From: Klebsiella spallanzanii | Lineage (GTDB): Bacteria > Pseudomonadota > Gammaproteobacteria > Enterobacterales > Enterobacteriaceae | DNA length: 64,000 nt | Reading direction: 5' to 3' | Assembly (NCBI RefSeq): GCF_902158555.1 | Contig: NZ_CABGGS010000002.1 | Coordinates: forward strand, 186,001 to 250,000 | Part shown: positions 23,343 to 33,177 of the stretch, one piece after another | How positions within the stretch are numbered: position 1 is the stretch's first letter | Layout: each line of letters opens with the position of its first letter | Notes under the pieces: generated by a model | The model's database searches: none | Seen by the model: the letters and a program-made list of their open reading frames with translations, nothing else | Told to the model about the DNA's origin: nothing | Made by a program: the position numbers and the translations under genes

Positions 23343-24074
23343 ATGAAAAAAGCGCTTACCGTCCTGCTGCTGACTACGCTTACTACGGGAACAGCATCGG
23401 CAACAACGCTACATTTTGGGACAACAACGGCCAATCCACCGTATGAAACCGTCAATGGTAAAAATCAGCCCACGGGTTTTGATATCGATCTGGCCAACGC
23501 GCTGTGCAAGCAGATGCAGGTTGAATGCAAATTTACCCCCCAGGGTTTCGATACGCTCATCCCGGCGCTGCGCTTTAAGAAATTCGACGCCGTTATCGCC
23601 GGTATTGAAGTGATTCCCATGCGAGAAAAGCAGGTCGCTTTCAGCCATCCCTATCGTCAGGAGCTATCCGGCGTGGTGGTCACAGCGAAGGACACAGCCC
23701 ACACGTTTACCGATCTGAAAGACAAAAAAATCGGCGTCGTGAAAGGCACTATTCATCAACATTACCTGCGAGACAAACAAAAAGCCGTACATTCCGTACC
23801 TTTTGAGAGTGACGAAAGTGCCTTAAACGCGCTGAAAGAAGGCGTGATTAGCGGAGTGATCGGCGATCAGGAAACGCTGACGCAATGGCTACAGGATAAT
23901 CCCGACTACGCCATTATGGACGAGCGCGCCACGGATCCCGGCTATTACGGTAAGCAGTTCGCCATTGCGGTGCGTAAAGATGACCCGGAGCTGCTGAATA
24001 ACCTCAATGCTGCGCTGGACGCCGTCAAAGCGTCGCCAGAATTCCTGGAAATGGAACAGAAGTGGTTTAAATAG
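23343..24074 (+). CDS. ArtJ/ArtI-like periplasmic amino-acid-binding protein
   Basis: A 243-aa family 3 solute-binding protein. The signal peptide is residues 1-20 (MKKALTVLLL...TASA). The mature part has the conserved PPYETVNGKNQPTGFDIDLANALC (about residues 31-54), FDAVIAGIEVIPMREKQVAFSHPY and FAIAVRKDDPELL blocks of arginine/lysine binding proteins, most like ArtJ. It would deliver a basic or polar amino acid to an inner-membrane ABC permease, but no permease or ATPase gene is adjacent. ATG 23343 follows AGGGA. E. coli lacks this gene at this site between glyV and orn, so it is a lineage-specific addition. The ligand is unknown. Confidence 0.8.
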   Translation: MKKALTVLLLTTLTTGTASATTLHFGTTTANPPYETVNGKNQPTGFDIDLANALCKQMQVECKFTPQGFDTLIPALRFKKFDAVIAGIEVIPMREKQVAFSHPYRQELSGVVVTAKDTAHTFTDLKDKKIGVVKGTIHQHYLRDKQKAVHSVPFESDESALNALKEGVISGVIGDQETLTQWLQDNPDYAIMDERATDPGYYGKQFAIAVRKDDPELLNNLNAALDAVKASPEFLEMEQKWFK

Positions 24075-24084
24075 CAGAAAATAT

Positions 24085-24109
24085 TGCCGGGGCGCTTCTG
24101 GCCCCGGCA
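24085..24109. terminator. Hairpin between the binding-protein gene and orn
   Basis: TGCCGGGGC (24085-24093) pairs with GCCCCGGCA (24101-24109), loop 7 nt. It lies between two convergent genes and can end transcription in either direction. The T-run is poor on the plus side; an ATATT stretch follows on the minus side. Confidence 0.6.
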
Positions 24110-24115
24110 CAAACA

Positions 24116-24661
24116 TTAAAGCTTAATGAAGTGCTCGCGATAGTAAGCCAGTTCAGCCACCGACTCACGAATATCATCCATCGCCTGATGCGTCCCTTGT
24201 TTCTTAAAGCCGTCGAGAATTTCCGGCTTCCAGCGACGTGCCAGCTCTTTCAGCGTGCTGACGTCCAGATAGCGGTAGTGAAAGTACGCTTCCAGTTCTG
24301 GCATATATTTAAACAAGAAGCGACGATCCTGGCCGATGCTATTGCCGCAGATCGGCGACTTACCGGCCGGTACCCATTTTTTGAGAAATTCAATCGTCGC
24401 CAGCTCTGCTTCGCGATCGCCCTGGGTACTCGCCTTTACCCGCTCCACCAGCCCGCTGCCGGTATGGGTACGCACGTTCCACTCGTCCATCAATGCCAGT
24501 TGCGCATCGGACTGATGCACGGCAATCGTCGGGCCTTCCGCCAGAATGTTCAGATTTGCGTCAGTCACCAGGGTGGCGATTTCAATGATGCGATCGCGCT
24601 CCGGATCCAGCCCCGTCATTTCAAGATCGATCCAAATCAGGTTGTTTTCATCTGCACTCAT
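24116..24661 (-). CDS. orn: Oligoribonuclease
   Basis: A 181-aa DEDDh exonuclease that finishes RNA decay by degrading 2-5-nt oligoribonucleotides; essential in E. coli. Motifs are [20 protein letters not shown] (acidic residues, about residues 10-29), [11 protein letters not shown] and [11 protein letters not shown] with the catalytic His and Asp. I start at ATG 24661 ([10 protein letters not shown]), the E. coli length; the long upstream ORF reads antisense to rsgA. It is divergent from rsgA. Confidence 0.97.
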   Translation of the reverse strand: MSADENNLIWIDLEMTGLDPERDRIIEIATLVTDANLNILAEGPTIAVHQSDAQLALMDEWNVRTHTGSGLVERVKASTQGDREAELATIEFLKKWVPAGKSPICGNSIGQDRRFLFKYMPELEAYFHYRYLDVSTLKELARRWKPEILDGFKKQGTHQAMDDIRESVAELAYYREHFIKL

Positions 24662-24755
24662 GTTATTTTCCACCCTTCTTACGTCACTATATTCATCTAA
24701 AATAGCGTGTATCATAGAGGTTTTGCCCGTACAGGGCGACCAGGAGCCAGTTCGA

Positions 24756-25817
24756 TTGAGTAAAAATAAACTCTCCAAAGGCCAACAGCGCCGCGTGAAG
24801 GCCAACCACCAGCGCCGCCTGAAAACGACTTCGGAGAAGGCCGATTTTGATGACAACCTGTTCGGTGAGAAATCCGAAGGGATCGTCATTAGCCGCTTTG
24901 GCATGCATGCCGATGTCGAATCCGCCGACGGTAGCGTCCACCGTTGTAATATTCGCCGCACTATTCGTTCGCTGGTTACCGGCGATCGCGTGGTCTGGCG
25001 GCCCGGCAAAAGCGAAGCTGACGGCGTGAACGTTAAGGGCATCGTTGAAGCCGTTCATGAACGAACATCCGTGCTGACGCGCCCGGATTTCTACGACGGC
25101 GTCAAACCCATCGCTGCCAATATCAATCAGATTGTCATTGTTTCCGCGATCTTACCTGAGCTTTCTCCTAATATTATCGATCGCTATCTCGTGGCCTGCG
25201 AGACGCTGAACGTTGAGCCGCTGATTGTCCTCAATAAGATCGATCTCCTGGACCAGGAGAGCATGGACTTCGTCAACGAGCAAATGGATATTTATCGCCA
25301 TATTGGCTATCGCGTTCTGATGGTTTCCAGCCGCACTCAGGATGGTTTAAAGCCGCTCGAAGAGGCGCTCACCGACCGTATCAGCATCTTTGCCGGCCAG
25401 TCCGGGGTAGGAAAATCGAGCTTGCTGAATGCTCTATTAGGCCTGCAGGATGATCAAATCCTCACGAACGACGTTTCTGATGTCTCCGGTCTGGGGCAGC
25501 ACACCACCACGGCCGCACGCCTGTACCACTTCCCGCACGGCGGCGATGTCATTGACTCGCCGGGCGTACGCGAGTTCGGCCTCTGGCATCTCGACGCGGA
25601 ACAAATCACCCACGGCTTTGTCGAATTCCATGATTATTTAGGCCGTTGCAAATACCGCGACTGCAAACACGATACCGATCCGGGCTGCGCCATTCGTGAA
25701 GCGGTGGAAAATGGCGAAATCGCCGAAAGCCGCTTTGAAAACTATCATCGCATTCTGGAAAGTATGGCGCAGGTACAGGTAAAAACGCGTAAAAGCTTTT
25801 CATCAACCGATGACTGA
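24756..25817 (+). CDS. rsgA: RsgA, 30S ribosome-maturation GTPase
   Basis: A 353-aa circularly permuted GTPase that acts late in 30S assembly. An N-terminal OB fold is followed by a G domain in the order G4 (NKIDLL), G1 ([15 protein letters not shown]), G3 ([11 protein letters not shown]) and a C-terminal zinc knuckle ([18 protein letters not shown]). The start is TTG 24756 ([13 protein letters not shown]), with AGGAG at 24742-24746; E. coli also uses TTG. A longer ORF upstream is antisense to orn. psd follows on the same strand, as in E. coli. Confidence 0.96.
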   Translation: MSKNKLSKGQQRRVKANHQRRLKTTSEKADFDDNLFGEKSEGIVISRFGMHADVESADGSVHRCNIRRTIRSLVTGDRVVWRPGKSEADGVNVKGIVEAVHERTSVLTRPDFYDGVKPIAANINQIVIVSAILPELSPNIIDRYLVACETLNVEPLIVLNKIDLLDQESMDFVNEQMDIYRHIGYRVLMVSSRTQDGLKPLEEALTDRISIFAGQSGVGKSSLLNALLGLQDDQILTNDVSDVSGLGQHTTTAARLYHFPHGGDVIDSPGVREFGLWHLDAEQITHGFVEFHDYLGRCKYRDCKHDTDPGCAIREAVENGEIAESRFENYHRILESMAQVQVKTRKSFSSTDD

Positions 25818-25913
25818 CATTTAAGCTGAGCATCGTTAGAATCGTCCCCTTTTTTTTCAGACCCCCGCTGACGCGCGGGGTCAGGAACGACAAATCATGG
25901 CCTGGAGGCTACC

Positions 25914-26876
25914 TTGTTAAACGATCTTAAACTTTCACTGCAATACATTCTGCCTAAACTGTGGCTCACCCGCCTCGCAGGCTGGGGTGCGCGCAAGCGA
26001 GCAGGCTGGCTGACAAAACTGGTCATCGATCTGTTCGTGAAATACTACAAGGTCGATATGAAAGAGGCGCAGAAGCCTGACACCGCCAGCTATCGCACCT
26101 TTAACGACTTCTTTGTTCGCCCGCTGCGTGATGACGTCCGCCCGTTAAACACCGATCCTGGCGTACTTGTCATGCCTGCCGATGGCGTCATCAGCCAGTT
26201 GGGGGCGATTGAAGACGACAAAATTTTACAGGCCAAGGGCCACAACTACAGCCTTGAAGCGCTGCTGGCCGGCAACTATCAGATGGCCGACCTGTTCCGC
26301 AACGGCAGCTTTGTCACAACCTATCTCTCGCCGCGCGACTACCACCGCGTTCATATGCCGTGCAACGGTATTCTGCGCGAAATGATTTATGTGCCTGGCG
26401 ATCTGTTCTCCGTGAATCACCTGACCGCGCAAAACGTACCGAACCTGTTTGCCCGCAATGAACGTGTCATCTGCCTGTTCGACACTGAGTTTGGCCCAAT
26501 GGTACAAATTCTGGTTGGCGCCACTATCGTCGGCAGCATTGAAACCGTATGGTCCGGTACCGTAACGCCGCCGCGCGAAGGCATCATTAAGCGATGGACC
26601 TGGCCTGCTGGTGATAGCGAAGGCTCCGTCGCTCTGCTTAAAGGCCAGGAGATGGGCCGCTTTAAGCTGGGCTCTACGGTTATCAACCTGTTTGCTCCAG
26701 GCCAGGTGAAGCTGGTTGAGCAGTTACAAAGCTTGTCGGTAACCAAAATAGGCCAACCGCTGGCGCTCGCGCCTGAAGCCATTACCCCGGATGAACCTGC
26801 TCCGCTACCGGCTGAGGAAGTCCGTGCTGAACATACCGCCAGCCCGCTGGTTGACGATAAACAAGACGAAGGTTAA
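25914..26876 (+). CDS. psd: Phosphatidylserine decarboxylase proenzyme
   Basis: A 320-aa inner-membrane proenzyme that makes phosphatidylethanolamine. It cuts itself at the LGST motif (between Gly253 and Ser254), leaving a pyruvoyl group on the small alpha chain. Other conserved blocks are [24 protein letters not shown] and [14 protein letters not shown] 25914 is the start, with GGAGG a few bases upstream, as in E. coli. The acidic tail after residue 285 is variable. mscM follows 24 bp later and is probably co-transcribed. Confidence 0.97.
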   Translation: MLNDLKLSLQYILPKLWLTRLAGWGARKRAGWLTKLVIDLFVKYYKVDMKEAQKPDTASYRTFNDFFVRPLRDDVRPLNTDPGVLVMPADGVISQLGAIEDDKILQAKGHNYSLEALLAGNYQMADLFRNGSFVTTYLSPRDYHRVHMPCNGILREMIYVPGDLFSVNHLTAQNVPNLFARNERVICLFDTEFGPMVQILVGATIVGSIETVWSGTVTPPREGIIKRWTWPAGDSEGSVALLKGQEMGRFKLGSTVINLFAPGQVKLVEQLQSLSVTKIGQPLALAPEAITPDEPAPLPAEEVRAEHTASPLVDDKQDEG

Positions 26877-26900
26877 TTCCTGAGAGAAAAAGGTTACGCC

Positions 26901-29900
26901 GTGCGCCTGATATACACTTTCCTGCTGGCCTGGTGCCTCAGTTTCGGGGCGTACGCAGCGACAGCCCCGGATGCTAAACAGATAGCTCAGGAACTGGAAC
27001 AGGCGAAGGCGGCGAAACCCGCCCAGCCTGAAACCGTTGAAGTTCTGCAATCTGCCCTGAACGCGCTTGAGGAGCGTAATACTTCTCTTGAGCGCGCCCG
27101 GCAGTACCAGGATGTTATCGATAACTTCCCCAAACTCTCGCAAACCCTGCGCGCGCAGCTCAATAATCTGAGCGATGAGCCGCGCCAGGTTTCCACTACC
27201 CTCACCTCTGATGCGCTGAACCAGGAGATTCTCCAGGTCAGCAGCCAGTTGCTGGAAGCCAGCCGTAAAGCTCAGCAGGAACAGGATCGCGCCCGCGACA
27301 TTGCCGACTCGCTCAACCAGTTGCCTCAGCAGCAGAGCGATGCCCGCCGTCAGTTGAACGAGGTTGAACGCCGGATTGGCGCGCAAAACAGCAATACGCC
27401 GCTAGCGCAGGCGCAGAATCTTAGCCTGCAGGCGGAATCCGCACGACTGAAAGCGCTGGTCGATGAACTGGACCTGGCGCAGCTTTCCGCGAATAACCGC
27501 CAGGAGCTGTCGCGGATGCGCTCCGAGCTGGCGCAGAAAGAGAGCGAACAGCTCGACGCCTGGCTGCAGGCGCTGCGTAACCAGCTCAATAACCAACGGC
27601 AGCGCGAGGCGGAAAAAGCGCTGGAAAGCACCGAACTTCTGGCGGAAAACAGCGAAAATCTGCCGCCGGATATCGAAGCGCAATTCAAAGTTAACCGCGA
27701 GCTGTCGCAGGCGCTGAACCAGCAGGCCCAGCGGATGGATTTGATCGCCTCGCAGCAGCGTCAGGCAACCAATCAAACCCTACAGGTGCGCCAGGCCTTA
27801 AATACCCTGCGCGAACAGTCCCAGTGGCTGGGTTCGTCCAATCTGCTTGGCGAGGCCTTGCGCGCGCAGGTAGCACGGCTGCCGGAAATACCGCGACCAC
27901 AGCAGTTGGATACGGAAATGGCTCAGCTGCGTGTCCAGCGCCTGCGCTATGAGGATCAGCTCAGCAAACAGCCGCAGCTAAGACAAATTCGTCAGGCGGA
28001 CGGCGAACCGCTCACCAGCGAGCAGAACCGCATTTTGCAGGCCCAGATGCGTACGCAGACAGAGCTGCTTAACTCACTGTTGCGCGGCGGCGATACGCTT
28101 ATGCTCGAACTGACCAAGCTGAAAGTCGCTAACGGTCAACTGGAGGATGCGCTAAAAGAGATAAACGAAGCGACCCACCGCTATCTGTTCTGGACCTCCG
28201 ACGTCAGCCCAATTGGTTTCTCATGGCCTCTGGAGATAGTTCAGGACTTACGCCGTCTGATCTCGCTCGATACCATGAGCCAACTCGGCAAAGCCAGCAT
28301 GATGATGTTGACCAGCAAAGAGACCATCCTGCCGCTCTTCGTTGCGCTCATTCTGGTCGGGTTCAGCATCAGCTCGCGCCGCCACTTCACCAGCTTCCTC
28401 GAGCGCTCCAGCGCGCGTGTGGGTAAGGTTACCCAGGATCACTTCTGGCTTACGCTGCGCACGGTATTCTGGTCAATACTGGTGGCCTCGCCGCTGCCGG
28501 TTCTGTGGATGACGCTGGGCTACGGTCTGCAGTCTGCCTGGCCTTTCCCGCTGGCCGTGGCGATTGGCGATAGCGTCACCGCAACAGTGCCGCTGCTGTG
28601 GGTGGTAATGATTTGCGCGACCTTCGCCCGTCCGAACGGCCTGTTCATTGCCCACTTTGGCTGGCCGCGCAGCCGCGTCAGCAAAGCAATGCGCTACTAT
28701 CTGATGAGCATCGGGCTGATTGTGCCGCTCATTATGGCGCTGATTACCTTCGATAATCTCAACGATCGCGAGTTCTCCGCCTCGCTGGGCCGCCTCTGCT
28801 TTATGCTGATTTGCGGCGCGCTGGCGATGGTAACCCTAAGCCTGAAACGCGCCGGAATACCGCTGTATCTCGATAAAGAAGGTAGCGGCGACAATATGGT
28901 GAACCGGCTGCTATGGAATATGCTGCTCGGCGCGCCGCTGGTGGCGATGCTGGCGGCGGCGGTTGGCTACCTCGCCACATCGCAGGCGCTGCTTGCCAGA
29001 CTTGAAACCTCGGTTGCCATCTGGTTCCTGCTGCTGGTGGTTTATCACATCATTCGCCGCTGGATGCTAATTCAGCGCCGCCGCCTGGCGTTCGATCGCG
29101 CGAAGCACCGACGGGCGGAGATCCTCGCCCAGCGGGCTCGTGGTGAAGAAGAAGTGCAGCATACCAGCAGCCCGGAAGGTTCAATGGAAGCCGAGGTCAG
29201 CGAGGTCGATCTCGATGCCATCAGCACCCAGTCATTACGTCTGGTACGCTCTCTGCTAATGCTTATCGCACTGGTGTCGGTCATCGTGCTGTGGTCGGAG
29301 ATCCATTCCGCATTCGGTTTCCTGGAAAACATCTCGCTGTGGGACGTGACCTCTACGGTGCAGGGAGTTGAGAGCCTGGAGCCGATTACCCTTGGCGCGG
29401 TGCTCATTGCCATCCTGGTGCTGATTATTACCACTCAGTTGGTGCGCAACCTGCCGGCCTTGCTGGAGCTGGCAATTCTTCAACACCTGGAGCTGACGCC
29501 AGGAACCGGCTACGCCATCACCACCATTACCAAATATCTGCTGATGCTGATCGGTGGCCTGGTCGGCTTCTCGATGATTGGGATTGAGTGGTCGAAGCTG
29601 CAGTGGCTCATTGCCGCCCTCGGTGTCGGCCTCGGTTTTGGTTTGCAGGAGATCTTCGCCAACTTTATCTCCGGCCTGATTATCCTGTTTGAGAAGCCAA
29701 TACGTATCGGCGATACGGTGACTATCCGCGACCTCACCGGCAGCGTTACGCGCATCAACACCCGCGCTACGACTATCAGCGACTGGGACCGCAAAGAGAT
29801 TATCGTGCCAAACAAGGCGTTCATCACCGAACAGTTTATCAACTGGTCGTTGTCGGATTCCGTTACCCGCGTGGTCTTAACGGTACCTGCGCCAGTGGAT

Positions 29901-30227
29901 GCCAATACCGAAGAGGTGGCGCAGATCCTGCTGACCGCCGCGCATCGCTGCTCGTTGGTCATTGACCCCCCCGCCCCGGAAGCTTTCCTGGTTGACCTGC
30001 AGCAGGGGATCCAGATTTTCGAGCTGCGTATTTTCGCCGCCGAAATGGGCCACCGCATGCCGCTGCGCCACGAGATGCACCAGCTGATTCTGGCTGGATT
30101 CCGCGAACACGGTATTGATATGCCGTTCCCGCCGTTCCAGATGCGTCTGGAAAGCATTGATGGCAGAAAAAGCAGCAGATCGCTGACATCGGCGGGGAAA
30201 ACCAGCCGTTCGCCCGGTAGTCTGTAA
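26901..30227 (+). CDS. mscM: MscM (YjeP), miniconductance mechanosensitive channel
   Basis: An 1108-aa large MscS-family channel that opens on membrane tension to release solutes during osmotic down-shock. A signal peptide (residues 1 to about 20) is followed by about 450 residues of periplasmic coiled coil rich in Gln, Glu and Arg, then about 11 membrane helices from residue 480. The C-terminal MscS pore and beta domain contains ALGVGLGFGLQEIFANFISGLIILFEKP, split here as the pore helix, and FITEQFINWSLSDSVTRV. GTG 26901 is the start after a GAGAAAAAGG region. It closes the rsgA-psd-mscM series. Confidence 0.95.
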   Translation: MRLIYTFLLAWCLSFGAYAATAPDAKQIAQELEQAKAAKPAQPETVEVLQSALNALEERNTSLERARQYQDVIDNFPKLSQTLRAQLNNLSDEPRQVSTTLTSDALNQEILQVSSQLLEASRKAQQEQDRARDIADSLNQLPQQQSDARRQLNEVERRIGAQNSNTPLAQAQNLSLQAESARLKALVDELDLAQLSANNRQELSRMRSELAQKESEQLDAWLQALRNQLNNQRQREAEKALESTELLAENSENLPPDIEAQFKVNRELSQALNQQAQRMDLIASQQRQATNQTLQVRQALNTLREQSQWLGSSNLLGEALRAQVARLPEIPRPQQLDTEMAQLRVQRLRYEDQLSKQPQLRQIRQADGEPLTSEQNRILQAQMRTQTELLNSLLRGGDTLMLELTKLKVANGQLEDALKEINEATHRYLFWTSDVSPIGFSWPLEIVQDLRRLISLDTMSQLGKASMMMLTSKETILPLFVALILVGFSISSRRHFTSFLERSSARVGKVTQDHFWLTLRTVFWSILVASPLPVLWMTLGYGLQSAWPFPLAVAIGDSVTATVPLLWVVMICATFARPNGLFIAHFGWPRSRVSKAMRYYLMSIGLIVPLIMALITFDNLNDREFSASLGRLCFMLICGALAMVTLSLKRAGIPLYLDKEGSGDNMVNRLLWNMLLGAPLVAMLAAAVGYLATSQALLARLETSVAIWFLLLVVYHIIRRWMLIQRRRLAFDRAKHRRAEILAQRARGEEEVQHTSSPEGSMEAEVSEVDLDAISTQSLRLVRSLLMLIALVSVIVLWSEIHSAFGFLENISLWDVTSTVQGVESLEPITLGAVLIAILVLIITTQLVRNLPALLELAILQHLELTPGTGYAITTITKYLLMLIGGLVGFSMIGIEWSKLQWLIAALGVGLGFGLQEIFANFISGLIILFEKPIRIGDTVTIRDLTGSVTRINTRATTISDWDRKEIIVPNKAFITEQFINWSLSDSVTRVVLTVPAPVDANTEEVAQILLTAAHRCSLVIDPPAPEAFLVDLQQGIQIFELRIFAAEMGHRMPLRHEMHQLILAGFREHGIDMPFPPFQMRLESIDGRKSSRSLTSAGKTSRSPGSL

Positions 30228-30233
30228 AAGTAT

Positions 30234-30259
30234 GGCCTTGCCTGAACGCAGGCAAGGCC
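30234..30259. terminator. Terminator between convergent mscM and yjeM
   Basis: An 11-bp perfect stem (30234-30244 with 30249-30259, loop AACG) is followed by CCTTTT on the plus strand and by ATACTTTT on the minus strand, so it fits a bidirectional terminator for both genes. Confidence 0.75.
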
Positions 30260-30265
30260 AGCCTT

Positions 30266-31768
30266 TTAGCGCTCAGCGACCACCAATTCTACCGCCGTAC
30301 GTCGGCGGTAATTCTCATAAATCCCCAACGCCAGTAGCGAAAAGAAAATCGGCCCGCCAAGCATCCACATCGCGCTACTCCAGTCCCCCGCATCCATCAC
30401 CGGCTGAATCACGGTAAAGATATTCGCAAATGCGACCACCAGCACAACCACGGTGGTCGCCAGCAGCGTTGAGCCACGATGTTTGAAAATCACAAAGGGG
30501 CGGTCAAGATTCCGTTTAGCCTTAAAGAAAGGAAATGCCAGCGTTAAAAACAGATACGGCAGCGTCATAGAGACATTCGCCATCAGCGTCAGCTTGTTAT
30601 AAAACGCCGATGCGGTATCGCCGCCAAAGGAAACCAATAAAATAAACACGCTTACCAGCAGACACTGCCACCACATAGCGTTAGCTGGCATGCCGTTAGT
30701 ATTAATTCGCGTCATTGATGAGGGCCAGAGCGCTTTTGGCGTCCCCTGGATGATCGCTTTCAGCGGCGAGTAGCTCAGCGTAAAAAAAGCGCCGGTATAG
30801 GCGAGGAACATCGATAGTCCGGTGATTCTGGCAAACCATAATCCGGTCGCTGCGGCAACGGCAGGCGGCAGATGCATCGCATTGCCAAGGGTTGCGCCAA
30901 GGCTGGTCATCAGCACATAGGTGATATTACCGAGGTTGGTCGAACGATGACTGAGTACCTGCTGCCAGTTAGCGCTGACGCCCCACAGGACAATCGCCAG
31001 CGAATAGCCAATAGAAATAACGATCGCAGCGATAATAATCCCTTTCGCAAAGTTCTTTTCCGGCTTCTCGGTTTTATCCACCAGCCCGCCAACCGCTTCA
31101 ATACCGCCGTAGGCAAATATGGCAAAAACCACAAACGACAGCATCGCCAGGCCAGATTGATACCCAGGGTTAGGCGATACGGTGAAATCCAGCGGCTGGG
31201 CAAAATGGCCGCCGTTGAGCAGTAAAATAGCCAGACTCACCAGCAACAGCACCAGATTCAACCCCATTACCGCGATCCCGCCGACGGCGGTAATTTTAGC
31301 GATTTTATTAATCCCCTTAACCGCCACAAAGGTCACCAGTATCATCCAGCAGGCGGCAAGAATACCGACCGTTTGCGTTGAGGTTAGCCCGGCGATAGCC
31401 CAGGATTGCGTTTTATCCGCACCGAATAAGAATGTGGAAAACGGCACCCAAATTTTAGCCGCCGTGCTGACCATCCAGACCACATAGGATGAAAACCACA
31501 TAAAGGTGCCAATAAACGCAAAACGCGGACCAACGCTATGATTCATCCATGAATAAATCCCGCCCTCCTCCTTACGATAAGCCGATCCCATCTCGGCCAT
31601 CATCAGCGCAAAAGGGATAAAGAAAAACAGAGCAGAGAAGAGATAAAACGGCATCGCGCTATAGCCCATCAGGTAAAACGCGGAAGGGCTGTTTGCAAAA
31701 CCAAATACGGAGGTGAAGATCATTAAAATCAGCCCAATCAGGCTCATCTTCTTAATTTGCTGGTGCAT
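30266..31768 (-). CDS. yjeM: YjeM, APC-family amino-acid transporter
   Basis: A 500-aa inner-membrane transporter with about 12-13 helices, of the glutamate:GABA antiporter-like branch of the amino acid/polyamine (APC) superfamily. Typical segments are GLILMIFTSVFGFANSPSAFY (helix 1), KEEGGIYSWM and FAYGGIEAVGGLVDKTEKPEKNF (about residue 225). The substrate is not known. ATG 31768 gives the E. coli length of 500; TTG 31780 would add four residues. It lies between convergent mscM and downstream of epmA on the same strand. Confidence 0.92.
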   Translation of the reverse strand: MHQQIKKMSLIGLILMIFTSVFGFANSPSAFYLMGYSAMPFYLFSALFFFIPFALMMAEMGSAYRKEEGGIYSWMNHSVGPRFAFIGTFMWFSSYVVWMVSTAAKIWVPFSTFLFGADKTQSWAIAGLTSTQTVGILAACWMILVTFVAVKGINKIAKITAVGGIAVMGLNLVLLLVSLAILLLNGGHFAQPLDFTVSPNPGYQSGLAMLSFVVFAIFAYGGIEAVGGLVDKTEKPEKNFAKGIIIAAIVISIGYSLAIVLWGVSANWQQVLSHRSTNLGNITYVLMTSLGATLGNAMHLPPAVAAATGLWFARITGLSMFLAYTGAFFTLSYSPLKAIIQGTPKALWPSSMTRINTNGMPANAMWWQCLLVSVFILLVSFGGDTASAFYNKLTLMANVSMTLPYLFLTLAFPFFKAKRNLDRPFVIFKHRGSTLLATTVVVLVVAFANIFTVIQPVMDAGDWSSAMWMLGGPIFFSLLALGIYENYRRRTAVELVVAER

Positions 31769-31883
31769 AAATCTATCCAAACGCGAGCGTCACAGACGGG
31801 TGACGTCAGACAATCAAAAAATTGAGCGCGGATAGTAGCAAAAGCCCGAAGGGTTCTTGTGGGTATAAGGGCTAAAAGCGCGG

Positions 31884-31912
31884 GCTTCCCTTTCTATTAT
31901 CGAAAGGGAAGC
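31884..31912 (-). terminator. epmA terminator
   Basis: An 11-bp perfect stem (31884-31894 with 31902-31912) with a 7-nt loop lies 12 bp after the epmA stop on the minus strand, followed by CCGCGCTTTT. The T-run is offset from the stem, so efficiency is uncertain. Confidence 0.6.
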
Positions 31913-31923
31913 AGAGAGGACAA

Positions 31924-32901
31924 TCAGGCGCGGTCGACGGTAAAGGAGATGACGTCGCCGATGCTTTCGGCACCCAGCGCCAGCATCACCACGCGATCAA
32001 CGCCCAGCGCCACGCCGGAGCAATCCGGCAAACCTGCTTCCAGGGCTGCCAGCAGGTTATGATCGATGGGCTGTTGCGGCAGGCCGCGAGCCGCGCGCTT
32101 GCGGTTATCCTGCTCAAAACGCTGCCGCTGTTCGCGCGCGTCAGTCAGCTCATGGAAACCGTTCGCCAGTTCAATGCCTTTGTAATAGACCTCGAAACGC
32201 TCTGCAACGCGGTGATCTTCGGTGCTGATTTGCGCCAGCGACGCCTGGCTTGCCGGGAAGTGATAAACAAACGTCGGGCGATCTTTACCAATATGCGGCT
32301 CGACGCCCATCGCAAAGAGCAACTGGAGCAGCGTGTCCCGGTCTTCTTCCGTATCGGCAATATTGCTCAGATCCAGCTTCGCCGCGACTTCGCGCAGCTG
32401 CGTTTTATCCGCAGACAGCGGGTCTATTTCCAGATGACGCTGGAAGGCCTGCTGATAAGAGAGGCTTTCGGCTGGCTGGCAGTCCAGAACCTGCTGTAAC
32501 AGATCGTCGACTTCGTTAATCAACCGGTACATGTCATAGCACGGACGATACCACTCCAGCATGGTGAATTCCGGATTATGGTGGCGCCCCATCTCTTCAT
32601 TACGGAAGCTACGGCATAGCTGAAACACCGGGCCACAGCCAGCAGCCAGCAGGCGCTTCATGTGGTACTCCGGGCTGGTCATCAGATACAGGTTCAGTCC
32701 CTGAGAATGCCCCGGCCCTACGAAACGCGTTTCAAACGGGACCATATGGATATCCGTCACCGTCGCCTGACTCATGCAGGGCGTCTCCACCTCCAGCACG
32801 CCGCGGTCGGTAAAGAAACGACGAATTTCCGTCATCACCGCTGCACGTTTTAATAGATTTGGAATGGATGCGCTCGGCTGCCAGGTTGCCGTTTCGCTCA
32901 T
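31924..32901 (-). CDS. epmA: EpmA (PoxA/GenX), EF-P lysine ligase
   Basis: A 325-aa class II lysyl-tRNA-synthetase-like enzyme without an anticodon domain. It attaches (R)-beta-lysine to Lys34 of EF-P, using the beta-lysine made by EpmB. Motif 2 is [26 protein letters not shown], split across the conserved Arg-Glu pair, and motif 3 is [15 protein letters not shown] near the C-terminus. ATG 32901 gives the E. coli length. Its substrate efp and partner epmB lie at 39.3-41.0 kb. It is divergent from frdA. Confidence 0.96.
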   Translation of the reverse strand: MSETATWQPSASIPNLLKRAAVMTEIRRFFTDRGVLEVETPCMSQATVTDIHMVPFETRFVGPGHSQGLNLYLMTSPEYHMKRLLAAGCGPVFQLCRSFRNEEMGRHHNPEFTMLEWYRPCYDMYRLINEVDDLLQQVLDCQPAESLSYQQAFQRHLEIDPLSADKTQLREVAAKLDLSNIADTEEDRDTLLQLLFAMGVEPHIGKDRPTFVYHFPASQASLAQISTEDHRVAERFEVYYKGIELANGFHELTDAREQRQRFEQDNRKRAARGLPQQPIDHNLLAALEAGLPDCSGVALGVDRVVMLALGAESIGDVISFTVDRA

Positions 32902-33061
32902 GGTACTTTCTCCGATTTGAAACAAGGGCACGAAGTCTACTCGTAACCGTCGAATGAAACAAATTTTGTGCGAATTCGCCAATGCACTACATATGCTTAA
33001 TTTATTGATAACCCAAAAGCATAAAGCAAACAGATAAACAACCGCACAGAACGATAAAAAA

Positions 33062-33103
33062 ATCGAACACGTCAATTTTCCCCAGTGACCCTACGGCTAT
33101 ACT
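33062..33103 (+). promoter_or_regulatory. frd promoter with FNR-like box
   Basis: ATCGA-ACAC-GTCAA (33062-33075) fits an FNR site (minus-strand reading TTGAC-n4-TCGAT against TTGAT-n4-ATCAA). TATACT at 33098-33103 is the -10 box. A start near 33110 would put the FNR site centre at about -41.5, the class II activator position expected for anaerobic induction of fumarate reductase. Confidence 0.7.
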
Positions 33104-33177
33104 CCTTACCTATAAAGGAGCAGTGATACATTTTCGCCAGCCCGGCGGCGAAATAAACAAAAAACTGGAGGAATGTC

